Shown here piece after piece: positions 32,263-42,354 of a DNA stretch of 64,000 nt. Position 1 is the stretch's first letter, and each line of letters starts with the position of its first letter. The stretch covers positions 1 through 64,000 of the forward strand of contig JAOAFV010000021.1 in NCBI GenBank assembly GCA_026416095.1, in the 5' to 3' direction. The notes under the pieces are model-generated. The model made no database searches. It had not been told where the DNA came from and saw only the letters and a program-made list of their open reading frames with translations. A program made the position numbers and the translations under genes. The stretch is from Bacteroidales bacterium. Lineage in GTDB: Bacteria > Bacteroidota > Bacteroidia > Bacteroidales > GWA2-32-17.

Positions 32263-33389
32263 TCGAAATTATACCTGTAACAAACTCTATACTACTAAAT
32301 AAGTTTATTAATTTTCCACATTTTTTATACAAAAATTGTAAGTATTATGTTCCACAATTAAATGTTTCTCAAAAAAGGTTATTAAACATAAAGAAAAATC
32401 CTTTTTTTAAACATGCCACAGCTCAATATTTTCTTGCTTATAAAGACAAAAAAATTGTTGGTAGAATTTCAGCTCATGTTAACTACGCTCACAATGAGTT
32501 TTCAAAAGTAAACGATGGTTTCTTCGGTTTCTTCGATGTAATTAACGATAAAGAAGTTGCTTTTAAACTATTTGAGGCTTCTATATCATTCCTAAGATCA
32601 AAAGGTGTAACTCGTATTATAGGACCAGCCAATTTTAGCACAAACGAAACAGTTGGACTACTAATAGAGGGTTTCGACTCTCCTCCTTATGTAATGATGC
32701 CTTATAATTACAGTTATTATGTAGAACTAATAGAAGATTATGGCTTTCAAAAATACATAGATTTATGGGCATACTCAATCCACCTTAAAGATATACCTGA
32801 CAAAGTCTTTAAAATTACCAATGAAATAGAAGATCGATTAAAAAAAAATAATATCAACATCCGCAAAATAAACCTTAAAGATTTTAACTCTGAAGTTAAA
32901 AAAATACATTTTATTTACAATAATGCATGGGATAAAAACACTGGTTTTATTCCAATGAACGAAGAAGAATTTTTCTTTGCAGCTAAAGACTTAAAACTAA
33001 TACTCGACAAAGATTTTGCCTTTATTGCCGAAAAAAATAATGAACCTATTGGCTTTATTCTTGTCATTCCAGATATTAATGTAATTTTGAGAAATATAAA
33101 TAATGGAAAATTATTTCCTTTTGGTATTTTAAAATTCTTGTTATATAAAAGTAAAATAAAACAATATAGAATAATATTAATGGGTGTCATAGAACAATAC
33201 AGAAAGCAAGGCGTTGAATTATGTTTTTATGTTAAAGTTGCAAACGAAGCTAAAAAGAAAGGTATATATGTTGGCGAAGCTTCATGGGTTTTAGAAAATA
33301 ATGACATGATGAATAAAGCTCTACTCAATATAAATGCAAAAAAATACAAAACGTACAGGCTATATTGGAAATTTATCAACAATGAATGA
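32259..33389 (+). CDS. GNAT-like N-acyltransferase family protein
   Basis: [18 protein letters not shown] and [31 protein letters not shown]-like segments; 4-bp overlap with spt. Confidence 0.75.
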   Translation: MIEIIPVTNSILLNKFINFPHFLYKNCKYYVPQLNVSQKRLLNIKKNPFFKHATAQYFLAYKDKKIVGRISAHVNYAHNEFSKVNDGFFGFFDVINDKEVAFKLFEASISFLRSKGVTRIIGPANFSTNETVGLLIEGFDSPPYVMMPYNYSYYVELIEDYGFQKYIDLWAYSIHLKDIPDKVFKITNEIEDRLKKNNINIRKINLKDFNSEVKKIHFIYNNAWDKNTGFIPMNEEEFFFAAKDLKLILDKDFAFIAEKNNEPIGFILVIPDINVILRNINNGKLFPFGILKFLLYKSKIKQYRIILMGVIEQYRKQGVELCFYVKVANEAKKKGIYVGEASWVLENNDMMNKALLNINAKKYKTYRLYWKFINNE

Positions 33390-34023
33390 GTGGAAAAAAT
33401 TTATAAATACAAAAAAAAATATTATTTTTTTAATTATTATTGTAATAATATTTGCTACCGAACTACTTACAGTTCTTAAAGCATTATCTTTTGTAGAGAT
33501 GAGAAAAGGCGCTCAGCTGGACGATCCCATTTTAAAATTAATACCTTCGTACGATGTGTCAAAAATTCTATTTTTTTTAACTTACACCGGTTCAATTGCT
33601 GGAATTATGTTAGCTATAAAAACTCCAGATACTTTTATTCTAACTCTTATAACATATGCAATATTGCTTTCATTGCGGTTTATATGTATGTACCTAACTC
33701 CTTTAGATCCTCCGTTGAATATTATTCCACTGCGAGATTGGGTTTTAGAATTAACATTTTATCAAGGCGAACCAAATCTTAAAGATTTGTTTTTTTCGGG
33801 TCATACTGCTACAATGGTGATGTTCTATATAATATTTAAACACTCTAAATTGAATTATTTTTTTTTAATTTACAGCATTTTAATAGCGGTGCTTTTATTA
33901 ATTCAGCATGCACATTATACTATTGACGTTTTTATTGCACCATTTATGGCTTTTGTATCTTATACCCTTTCAAAAAAAATTATTATAATATTAAAAAATA
34001 AAAAATTGTATTATGTGGACTGA
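33382..34023 (+). CDS. PAP2_C / sphingomyelin-synthase-like membrane phosphotransferase
   Basis: Polytopic; KDLFFSGHTATMVMFY and HAHYTIDVFIAPF match the SMS-type SGHT and HYTIDV motifs. Confidence 0.78.
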   Translation: MNEWKKFINTKKNIIFLIIIVIIFATELLTVLKALSFVEMRKGAQLDDPILKLIPSYDVSKILFFLTYTGSIAGIMLAIKTPDTFILTLITYAILLSLRFICMYLTPLDPPLNIIPLRDWVLELTFYQGEPNLKDLFFSGHTATMVMFYIIFKHSKLNYFFLIYSILIAVLLLIQHAHYTIDVFIAPFMAFVSYTLSKKIIIILKNKKLYYVD

Positions 34024-35473
34024 AAAAGATCTTATTCTTTTTAAAGAAAAAGGTCTTTCAATACAAGACGTAGAAAAACAAATTCAAATATTTAAACATG
34101 GTTTTAACTACACAACATTAGTAAGGCCTGCAACAATAGACGATGGTATAATACATTTAAGTTATAATGAAGTAGAAAAACTTGTAAAGTATTTCGACGA
34201 CAATAAGGATAAATATTCTTTAATTAAGTTCGTTCCAGCTTCTGGAGCAGCAACAAGAATGTTTAAAGAATTCTACGAGTTTCTTAATTCAAATAAACCA
34301 TTATCCGAATATCCTAAAGTCAATAACTTTATAAAGACCTTTAAAAACACTCACTTTTATAAATTACTGAAACAAAAAAATATAGACCCCGATAATCTTG
34401 AACCAAAAGAATTAATAAACTATATTTTAAAACCAAATGGTTTAAATTATGGTAACTTGCCAAAAGCTCTTATACATTTTCATGATTATAACTACGAAAT
34501 AAGAACTGCATTTGAAGAGCATATTGTAGAAGCAATAAATTATTTAAAAAATAAAACTAATATTGTAAAAATTCATTTTACTATAACTCCCGAACACTAC
34601 ACAAGTTTTACCAATATAGAAAAACAAGTAGTACCTAAATACAACGAAAAAGGTAAAATTATAATTGAATATTCAGAACAGAAGCCATTTACCGATACTA
34701 TTTCTGTAACCTTAGAAAATGAACCATTCAGAAATAGTGATGGTACTTTATTATTTAGACCGGGTGGCCATGGCGCTTTAATTTATAACCTTAATAATTT
34801 AGAAGAAGATATTATATTTATAAAAAATATCGATAATGTTTGCCCAGATAAATTAAAAGATGATACTATTAAATACAAAAAAGTTTTAGGTGCTTTCTTA
34901 ATGAAAATAATTGAAAATATTTTCTTTTTTCAGAAAAAAATAGATAACTCAGAAATTGATGATACTTTAATATTACAAATAAAAAACTTTTACAAAGAAA
35001 ATTTCCATATAAGCATATCAAACAAAATTGAAGAAATAAAAGAATTACTTTTTAGACCAATTAGAGTATGTGGAATGGTTCGAAACACTGGCGAACCAGG
35101 AGGTGGCCCATTCTGGGTAATAGATGGAAAAAATAATGTATCATTACAAATTGTTGAATTATCTCAAATTAACATTAATGATCCCAAGCAAAACGAAATT
35201 GCTTTCAAAGCAACTCACTTTAATCCAGTCGATATTGTTTGTTGTATAAAAAACTACAAAGGTGAAAAATATAATTTAAAAGAATTTATAGATCACAATA
35301 CTTGCTTTATTTCTGAAAAATCTAAAGATGGGAAACCATTAAAAGCTCTAGAATTACCAGGCTTATGGAATGGTTCTATGGCATATTGGAATACTATTTT
35401 TGTTGAAGTACCTTTATCGACTTTTAACCCTGTAAAAACTATTTTTGACCTTTTAAAAGAAAACCATTTATAG
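34013..35473 (+). CDS. DUF4301 family protein, putative UDPGP-like nucleotidyltransferase
   Basis: FVPASGAATRMFKEF near N-terminus; LLFRPGGHGALIYNLNNL..DIIFIKNIDNV resembles the UDPGP P-G-GHG...N-DN signature; 11-bp overlap with PAP2_C gene. Confidence 0.78.
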   Translation: MWTEKDLILFKEKGLSIQDVEKQIQIFKHGFNYTTLVRPATIDDGIIHLSYNEVEKLVKYFDDNKDKYSLIKFVPASGAATRMFKEFYEFLNSNKPLSEYPKVNNFIKTFKNTHFYKLLKQKNIDPDNLEPKELINYILKPNGLNYGNLPKALIHFHDYNYEIRTAFEEHIVEAINYLKNKTNIVKIHFTITPEHYTSFTNIEKQVVPKYNEKGKIIIEYSEQKPFTDTISVTLENEPFRNSDGTLLFRPGGHGALIYNLNNLEEDIIFIKNIDNVCPDKLKDDTIKYKKVLGAFLMKIIENIFFFQKKIDNSEIDDTLILQIKNFYKENFHISISNKIEEIKELLFRPIRVCGMVRNTGEPGGGPFWVIDGKNNVSLQIVELSQININDPKQNEIAFKATHFNPVDIVCCIKNYKGEKYNLKEFIDHNTCFISEKSKDGKPLKALELPGLWNGSMAYWNTIFVEVPLSTFNPVKTIFDLLKENHL

Positions 35474-35495
35474 TTTTTTTTTTATTTTTTTAATG

Positions 35496-35503
35496 TAACT
35501 TTG
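35496..35503 (+). promoter_or_regulatory. Candidate -7 element (TAACTTTG)
   Basis: TAnnTTTG 17 bp upstream of ATG 35520; shares TTTTTTAATGTAACTTTG with the tRNA promoter region. Confidence 0.5.
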
Positions 35504-35519
35504 TAAAAAAATACAAAAT

Positions 35520-38500
35520 ATGAAAAGGTTATTTTCTTTTTTTACATTAAATATTGTTTTACTATTTGAGGCAATAAGCCAAACTGTTACAGTTCAAATT
35601 GGTACAGGTACATTAACTAATAGTACAACAACTTACCCTGCACCATATGGCACATGGTACAAAAACTCCAGACATCAAATATTATTACTTGCTTCGGAAT
35701 TACAAGGAGCAGGTTTAACAGCAGGAAATATAACAGCAATAGCTTTTAATGTTGCTTCTGTTAACAACTGTTCAGCTATGCCAAACTATACAATTAAAAT
35801 GAAACATACTTCAGCTACTTCTGTTACTTCTACATTCGATAATTCTGGATTTACAACTGTTTATACATCACCATCTTTTATGCCAACAACAGGTTGGAAT
35901 ACTCATACATTTAATACTCCTTTTACTTGGAATGGTACTTCAAACATATTAATCGACATTTGTTTTAGTATGGTATCTAATTACACGCAAAATGCTTCTA
36001 CATATTATACATCAACTCCTACTTCAATGACTGTTTATTATGCGAGCGATACTTATACTGCATGTGGAACTACCAGTTCAGGAATACCATTAAATTCCAG
36101 ACCAAATATTCGAATAACAGGACAAGCTGCAAGCTGTACGCCTCCTTCTAATATAAATATCACTCAACTAACCTCAAGTTCTATAACCTTTAACTGGTCG
36201 TCAAATGCACCTCAGTTTCAAATAGAATACGGTCCTCAAGGTTTTACACAAGGTAATGGAACTCTAATTAACAATGTAACAGATTCTACATATACTATTA
36301 CAGGATTAAACCCGACTACCACTTACGATATATACATAAGGTCGATTTGTAACGCTGGCGATACAAGCTCATGGGCATTAATTACAATTACTACTCAATG
36401 TTTAGAAATCTCTACTTTCCCGTGGTTAGAAAACTTCAATGGTGGTACTTTTCCTCCAAGTTGCTGGTCAAGAGCCAGAGGCCAACTAACACAAAATGTT
36501 ACATTTACATCAAACACATCATATTGGACAACAAAATATTTTGCAAATCAAGGAAACGATATTTCTGCAAGAGTTAATAACTATGGCACTGGACGTTATG
36601 AGTGGCTAATTACACCACCTATTAATTTAGGCGATGGTTCTACTAATTACAAACTAGAATTTGATCTTGCACTTACAGAATATAATGATCCTTTACCCCC
36701 ACAACCTGCAGCTGACGATAAGTTTGCAGTAGTTATTTCAACCGATAATGGCTTAACATGGTCATCACTTAATACCTTGCGACAATGGGATAATCAAGGT
36801 TCACAGTTTGTTTACAATAATATTTCATATACAGGCGAGCATGTCATTATACCACTAACTGGTTATACAGGAATTGTTAAAATTGGTTTTTACGCTGAAT
36901 CTACTCAATCTAATGGAGATAATGATCTTTTTGTAGATAATGTAAAAATAAGCTTATTAACTAATTGTCCTGAACCGATTGGTTTAAGTGCCTCAAATAT
37001 TACAGGAACATCAGCATTATTAAGCTGGTTACCAACAGGTAACGAAACTAGTTGGAATATAGAATATGGACCTCAAGGGTTCACACAAGGAACAGGGACA
37101 ATAATAAATAATGTTACTAATCCTTATTTACTTCAAGGCTTACAACCTAATACATATTACACTTTTTATGTGCAAGCAAATTGCGGAAATGAAACAAGCC
37201 CTTGGTCGTCACCAAAAAATTTCATGACAGCACAAATTCCAGCAACGCTACCTTTTTGTACAGACTTTGAATCAGGAGCAAACGATTGGACTATTGTAAA
37301 TGGTAATCAAACCAATAAGTGGTACATAGGGAATGCTACAGCATATAATAGTCAAAAAAGTATATATATTTCAAACACAAATGGAGCTACAAATGAGTAT
37401 TCTACAACTAGCAGTAGTGTTGTACATTTTTATCGCGATGTAACTTTCCCTTCAACAACATATCCACTATATCTTGATTTCAACTGGAAAGCATACGGCG
37501 AAAGCTCTTACGATTATTTAAGAGTTTATATTTTTAACACCACAGAAGTGCCTATTGCTGGAACACTTCCTTCATCAGGATCAATTGGCAGTAATTTTAA
37601 TCTACAAAGTAATTGGCAATCTGCTTCATTATTATTACCTGACTCTCTAAAAGGAAAAACTAAACGTATTGTATTTACATGGCGTAACGATGGCTCAATT
37701 GGAACTCAACCTCCAGCAGCTGTTGATAATATATGTTTTTATGCTTTAACATGTCCAAAACCTACAAATTTAAATGCCCAAAATATAACATCAACCACAG
37801 CTACAATAAGTTGGCAACCTGGAGGAACAGAAACAACATGGCAAATAGCATATGGTGTCAGTGGTTTTTCTCTTAACAATGCTACTTATATTATCACAAA
37901 TAACAATAATTATAATTTAACTGGATTAACTCCTGCAACAAATTATGCGTTTTATGTAAGAGCAATTTGTGGTCAGGGTGATACAAGTATATGGTCTGGG
38001 CCATTTTCATTCTGGACAGAATGTGCTTCGTTAAATGCTACTTATTCACAAAACTTCGACGCTGTGTCGGTACCCTCACTCCCAAAGTGCTGGAATAAAA
38101 AAGTAGTAGCTTCTTCTGGCTCTCCAGAAGTAAAAACAGTTAATTCAACATATTACTCATCGCCAAATTGTGTTCAATTATTTAATTCAACAGCTTCTGG
38201 ACCATCAACTTATATTATGCTAATATCACCTGAATTTGCCGATTTAACATCGCATTCAACTCAAATTACCTTTAAAGCTAAATTTAGCGGTAGTGGAACT
38301 CCTGTATTGTACATTGGAACAATGACCGATACAACTAATCCTGCAACTTATACCAACTATCAAACAATTTCTAATTTAACAAACGAATGGTTAGATTTTA
38401 CAGTTTCTTTTGCAAACTACAATGGAACAGGACGATTTATCGTTTTTAAACATGGAACCTATGGTAATAACCAATACATTTATCTCGACAATTTTATTTA

Positions 38501-41500
38501 TGAACCTATACCTTCGTGCCCCAAACCTACTCAATTTACTTTAACAAACATAACCCCCACCTCGGTAACACTAACATGGATTCCAGGTGGAAACGAAACT
38601 TCTTGGAATATTGAATACGGACCAACCGGCTTTACTCCAGGAACTGGTACTATCATAAATAACATTAATACGAATACTTATACACTTACTGGGCTAGTGC
38701 CAACTCTAACTTACGACGTTTATGTTTCAGCCCAATGTAATCCGAATAATTCAAGCACTTGGACTGGACCAATAACATTTACAACTCCTCAGCAACCAGC
38801 AACTTTACCATTCACCTGGAATTTCGAACAAGGTTTTGAAGGGTGGACAGTTGTTAATGGCAATCAAACAAATAAATGGTGTGTTGGAACAGCCACTTTC
38901 TTTTCTCCAGACAGTGCTGCTTATATTTCAAATAATAACGGTATCTCTAATCAATATAATGTATCATCGGCAAGTGTGGTCCATTTATATAAAGATATTC
39001 AATTCAACGATGCTTTAGAATTTGCTATTATTTTCAATTGGAAAGGACAAGGTGAAAGCACCTACGATTACATGAGAGTATTTTTGCAAGATCAATCTTT
39101 TATTCCACAAGAAGGTGTATTACCTTCTACTGGCCAAATTGGAAAGCAATATTATAATTTAAGTAACACATGGAAAACCGATACAATATTTTTAACTTCA
39201 AATGTTACAAACACAATAAAACGTCTTATTTTCACTTGGAGAAATGATGGATCTATAGGTACACAACCCCCTATTGCAATAGACGATATTAATATAATTC
39301 CTATATATTGTGCACGACCCCAAGATTTAGGAGTTGCTTCTGTTACACCTACATCGGCAGAAGTATATTGGAATCCAGTTGGCCCTGAATCTCAATGGCA
39401 AGTACAATATGGCTTGCAAGGTTTCCAATTAGGAAGTGGTACAACATTTACTACTAATGAATACCCCGTACTAATTACAGGATTACAAGGAGGCTATAAC
39501 TACAGTTTTTATGTGAGGGCTATTTGTGGGCCAGGCGATACAAGCTTTTGGGCAGGGCCTTTTACCTTTTCTGTTCCTTGCAGCCCCTTTACTGCAACTT
39601 ATTCAGAAAATTTCGATAATGTTACTGCACCCAACTTACCATTATGCTGGACTAAAATTGTTGTGGCTACTTCAACATACGCAACAGTGCAAACTTCTAC
39701 TTCTTCTCCTTATTCATCTCCTAATTGCATTTATCTTTATAATTCAAGCTCAAGTGGTTCAAATACAAATATATTATTAATAACACCTCCTTTCAGCGAT
39801 ATACAAACCAATACAACCAGAATTAGATTCAAATACAAAGGCACTGCTGGTGAAAAATTAATAATAGGAACCATGTCTAACAATCAAGATTATTCAACTT
39901 TTGTACCTTTCGATACAATAACAATGACTTCTTCAACAACATGGAATAGCTATTTGTACAACTTTATCAACAATAATTACAATCAATATATTGCTTTCAA
40001 ACATGGTGCAACAATAACATATTCTTCAATTTATATCGACGATTTCATTTATGAAAATTTACCTCCTATTGACTTAAAAATTTTATCTATTACTAAACCC
40101 TCTACTTATTGTGGTTTGACGTCAAACGAAAGAATTGGCATATTAATACAAAATGTCGGCACCAGTATTGTCACCAATTTTAATGCATATTATAAAATTA
40201 ACAATCAACAAGTAATTGTAGAAACAGTTAATTATACTTTAAGCCCCGGCAGTACATATGAATATGAGTTCTTAACTCAAGCAGATTTGAGTCAATATAC
40301 AACATATAATATTAAAGCATATATATATACTAACAATGACGTCGATCAAACGAACGATACAATAATAAAAATAATAAATAATTCACCTCTAATTAATACA
40401 TTTCCTTACGTCGACAATTTTGAAACTAATATAGGTTGGGTTTCAGGAGGCATAAATTCTACTTGGCAATGGGGAACCCCCGCCGGTACATATATTAACT
40501 CTGCAGCATCTGGTACCAAATGTTGGGTAACTAACTTAACTGGGTACTACAATAACAACGAAAATAGCTACGTAAAAGGACCTTGTTTCGATTTCAGTGC
40601 TCTTACTAATCCTCATGTAACATTAAAATATAACGTACATGCCGAAAATAGCTGGGATGGCGCTGCATTACAATATTCAATCGATGGCGGTAATACTTGG
40701 CAACATGTTGGAGCTTACTTAGATCCTAATAATTGGTACAACGATAATACAATAAGCGGCCTTCAGTTTAGTGGCTCCCAGCACGGATGGACAGGTAATT
40801 CTAATGGCTGGAAAACTGCTTTACATTCATTATCTAATTTAGCAGGTAATTCATCAGTGCAATTCAGAATAGTCTTCGGCAGCGATGGTATAATAAATTC
40901 TTACGAAGGCTTTGCTTTCGACGATTTCATTATTTTTGAACCCTACGATTTATCTATCGTATATCCACAAGATAGTTCTACATCATATGCTTGCGGACTA
41001 ACCAACCAAGAACAATTATTTATATGGGTAAAAAATATCGGTGGCTCACCAATACCTGCTGGCGAAAAAATTTATGCTTGGTATAAACTAAACAATAATT
41101 CGCCAATAAAAGATTCTTTGGTCTTAAGTAACACTTTAAATGCCAACGATTCAGTTAAAATAATATTTAGTCAAACTGCTAATTTATCGGCATTAACAAC
41201 TTACACTATTTTGTATTGGATAAAATTCGCAGGTGATTTTGAACCATCAAACGATACTATAATAACTACTATTCAACATATTCAATTAACTGTCAATATA
41301 CAAGGTGGCGATACTGTATATACAAGTTCTATATTCCTACCATACACTCTTACTCTTGAATATAGTCCATATCCTTATCAATCTTATTTTTGGAGTAATT
41401 CAACAGGAACCCTTACTGGTACTTTACCATATTTTAATGCACCCCAATATGGTTGGTATTATGTTACTGTTACGTACGACGATTGCTCAGCTTCCGACTC

Positions 41501-41786
41501 TATTTTTGTAACATATCCTCTTTCTGTGTCTTTCTCTAATAATAACTTTATATCTGTTGTTCCATCAAAATTTAACGACTTTATATATATAACTTCAACC
41601 GACAAAATCGACAACGACATCTACATGTATTTAAGCTCTATTGAAGGTAAAGTTTTAATTAAACACCATTACCACAAAGGTTATATTATAAATCATAAAA
41701 TAAATACTGAAAGTCTAAAGCCAGGCATTTATATATTAACTCTTAATTCCATTAATAATACTTATAAATTTAAGCTAGTTAAATAA
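35520..41786 (+). CDS. Giant T9SS-exported multidomain protein (fibronectin III and choice-of-anchor/MAM-like modules, type A sorting domain)
   Basis: Signal peptide; five Fn3 modules (e.g. CPKPTNLNAQNITSTTATISWQPGG...); C-terminal VVPSKFNDFIYITS...LKPGIYILTLN...FKLVK type A signal. Confidence 0.92.
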   Translation: MKRLFSFFTLNIVLLFEAISQTVTVQIGTGTLTNSTTTYPAPYGTWYKNSRHQILLLASELQGAGLTAGNITAIAFNVASVNNCSAMPNYTIKMKHTSATSVTSTFDNSGFTTVYTSPSFMPTTGWNTHTFNTPFTWNGTSNILIDICFSMVSNYTQNASTYYTSTPTSMTVYYASDTYTACGTTSSGIPLNSRPNIRITGQAASCTPPSNINITQLTSSSITFNWSSNAPQFQIEYGPQGFTQGNGTLINNVTDSTYTITGLNPTTTYDIYIRSICNAGDTSSWALITITTQCLEISTFPWLENFNGGTFPPSCWSRARGQLTQNVTFTSNTSYWTTKYFANQGNDISARVNNYGTGRYEWLITPPINLGDGSTNYKLEFDLALTEYNDPLPPQPAADDKFAVVISTDNGLTWSSLNTLRQWDNQGSQFVYNNISYTGEHVIIPLTGYTGIVKIGFYAESTQSNGDNDLFVDNVKISLLTNCPEPIGLSASNITGTSALLSWLPTGNETSWNIEYGPQGFTQGTGTIINNVTNPYLLQGLQPNTYYTFYVQANCGNETSPWSSPKNFMTAQIPATLPFCTDFESGANDWTIVNGNQTNKWYIGNATAYNSQKSIYISNTNGATNEYSTTSSSVVHFYRDVTFPSTTYPLYLDFNWKAYGESSYDYLRVYIFNTTEVPIAGTLPSSGSIGSNFNLQSNWQSASLLLPDSLKGKTKRIVFTWRNDGSIGTQPPAAVDNICFYALTCPKPTNLNAQNITSTTATISWQPGGTETTWQIAYGVSGFSLNNATYIITNNNNYNLTGLTPATNYAFYVRAICGQGDTSIWSGPFSFWTECASLNATYSQNFDAVSVPSLPKCWNKKVVASSGSPEVKTVNSTYYSSPNCVQLFNSTASGPSTYIMLISPEFADLTSHSTQITFKAKFSGSGTPVLYIGTMTDTTNPATYTNYQTISNLTNEWLDFTVSFANYNGTGRFIVFKHGTYGNNQYIYLDNFIYEPIPSCPKPTQFTLTNITPTSVTLTWIPGGNETSWNIEYGPTGFTPGTGTIINNINTNTYTLTGLVPTLTYDVYVSAQCNPNNSSTWTGPITFTTPQQPATLPFTWNFEQGFEGWTVVNGNQTNKWCVGTATFFSPDSAAYISNNNGISNQYNVSSASVVHLYKDIQFNDALEFAIIFNWKGQGESTYDYMRVFLQDQSFIPQEGVLPSTGQIGKQYYNLSNTWKTDTIFLTSNVTNTIKRLIFTWRNDGSIGTQPPIAIDDINIIPIYCARPQDLGVASVTPTSAEVYWNPVGPESQWQVQYGLQGFQLGSGTTFTTNEYPVLITGLQGGYNYSFYVRAICGPGDTSFWAGPFTFSVPCSPFTATYSENFDNVTAPNLPLCWTKIVVATSTYATVQTSTSSPYSSPNCIYLYNSSSSGSNTNILLITPPFSDIQTNTTRIRFKYKGTAGEKLIIGTMSNNQDYSTFVPFDTITMTSSTTWNSYLYNFINNNYNQYIAFKHGATITYSSIYIDDFIYENLPPIDLKILSITKPSTYCGLTSNERIGILIQNVGTSIVTNFNAYYKINNQQVIVETVNYTLSPGSTYEYEFLTQADLSQYTTYNIKAYIYTNNDVDQTNDTIIKIINNSPLINTFPYVDNFETNIGWVSGGINSTWQWGTPAGTYINSAASGTKCWVTNLTGYYNNNENSYVKGPCFDFSALTNPHVTLKYNVHAENSWDGAALQYSIDGGNTWQHVGAYLDPNNWYNDNTISGLQFSGSQHGWTGNSNGWKTALHSLSNLAGNSSVQFRIVFGSDGIINSYEGFAFDDFIIFEPYDLSIVYPQDSSTSYACGLTNQEQLFIWVKNIGGSPIPAGEKIYAWYKLNNNSPIKDSLVLSNTLNANDSVKIIFSQTANLSALTTYTILYWIKFAGDFEPSNDTIITTIQHIQLTVNIQGGDTVYTSSIFLPYTLTLEYSPYPYQSYFWSNSTGTLTGTLPYFNAPQYGWYYVTVTYDDCSASDSIFVTYPLSVSFSNNNFISVVPSKFNDFIYITSTDKIDNDIYMYLSSIEGKVLIKHHYHKGYIINHKINTESLKPGIYILTLNSINNTYKFKLVK
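36969..40062 (+). repeat. Intragenic duplication of a ~515-aa four-module super-repeat
   Basis: Unit 1 36969-38519, unit 2 38520-~40062; same module order Fn3 - NGNQTNKW jelly-roll - Fn3 (YVRAICGxGDTSxWxGPF) - ATYSxNFDxVxxPxLPxCWxK. Confidence 0.8.
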
Positions 41787-41816
41787 AGATTTTCTTTTTA
41801 AAAATTAAATACAAAA

Positions 41817-42188
41817 ATGATACCTATAAATCAGTATAGTAATAAAGTAAAAGTGTTTGACATAGCATATATTAATGTTATGTCTGTTTTAAACCTTAAG
41901 AAAGAAAAAGATTCAGAAGAAAATTACGAAGAATTTGAAGATGATGAATATGCTGAAGAAAATTATGAAGATTTTGAGAAAGTAGACGACGATTTTTATG
42001 ATGAAGAAAATTACGATTTAAATGAAACTTATTCTTATGATGACGATTTTGAAGAGTTAGGAAACGAATATGAATCTTATCAAGAAAATATTGAATATTA
42101 TGACGACGAATTAGAAAATTATTTTAGTGAAGAAGATTATGAAGATAGCGATAATATTTCAGATTTCGAAGATACCGAAGAAAAATGA
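41817..42188 (+). CDS. Highly acidic, Tyr/Phe-rich low-complexity protein
   Basis: About half of the C-terminal ~90 residues are Asp/Glu; recurrent EENYE(E/D)FE motif; start uncertain (41817 or 41880). Confidence 0.6.
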   Translation: MIPINQYSNKVKVFDIAYINVMSVLNLKKEKDSEENYEEFEDDEYAEENYEDFEKVDDDFYDEENYDLNETYSYDDDFEELGNEYESYQENIEYYDDELENYFSEEDYEDSDNISDFEDTEEK

Positions 42189-42230
42189 ATCATTTAATGA
42201 ACGAAATTTTTTTCTCACGTTTTTTTAATG

Positions 42231-42238
42231 TAACTTTG
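42231..42238 (+). promoter_or_regulatory. Candidate -7 element (TAACTTTG) for the tRNA
   Basis: TAnnTTTG ending 11 bp upstream of the tRNA 5' end. Confidence 0.5.
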
Positions 42239-42249
42239 CAACATCATTT

Positions 42250-42323
42250 GGCGAGATAGCTCAGGTGGTTAGAGCGCGTGATTCATAATCACGAGGTCGA
42301 GGGTTCGATTCCCTCTCTCGCTA
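42250..42323 (+). tRNA. tRNA with CAU anticodon (elongator Met, or Ile2 if lysidine-modified)
   Basis: Cloverleaf: GGCGAGA/TCTCGCT acceptor (G1.U72), CGTGA-TTCATAA-TCACG anticodon arm, GAGGG-TTCGATT-CCCTC T arm; CCA not encoded. Confidence 0.93.
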
Positions 42324-42354
42324 TTTTTTTATTTATCCAATATCAGTACATAAT

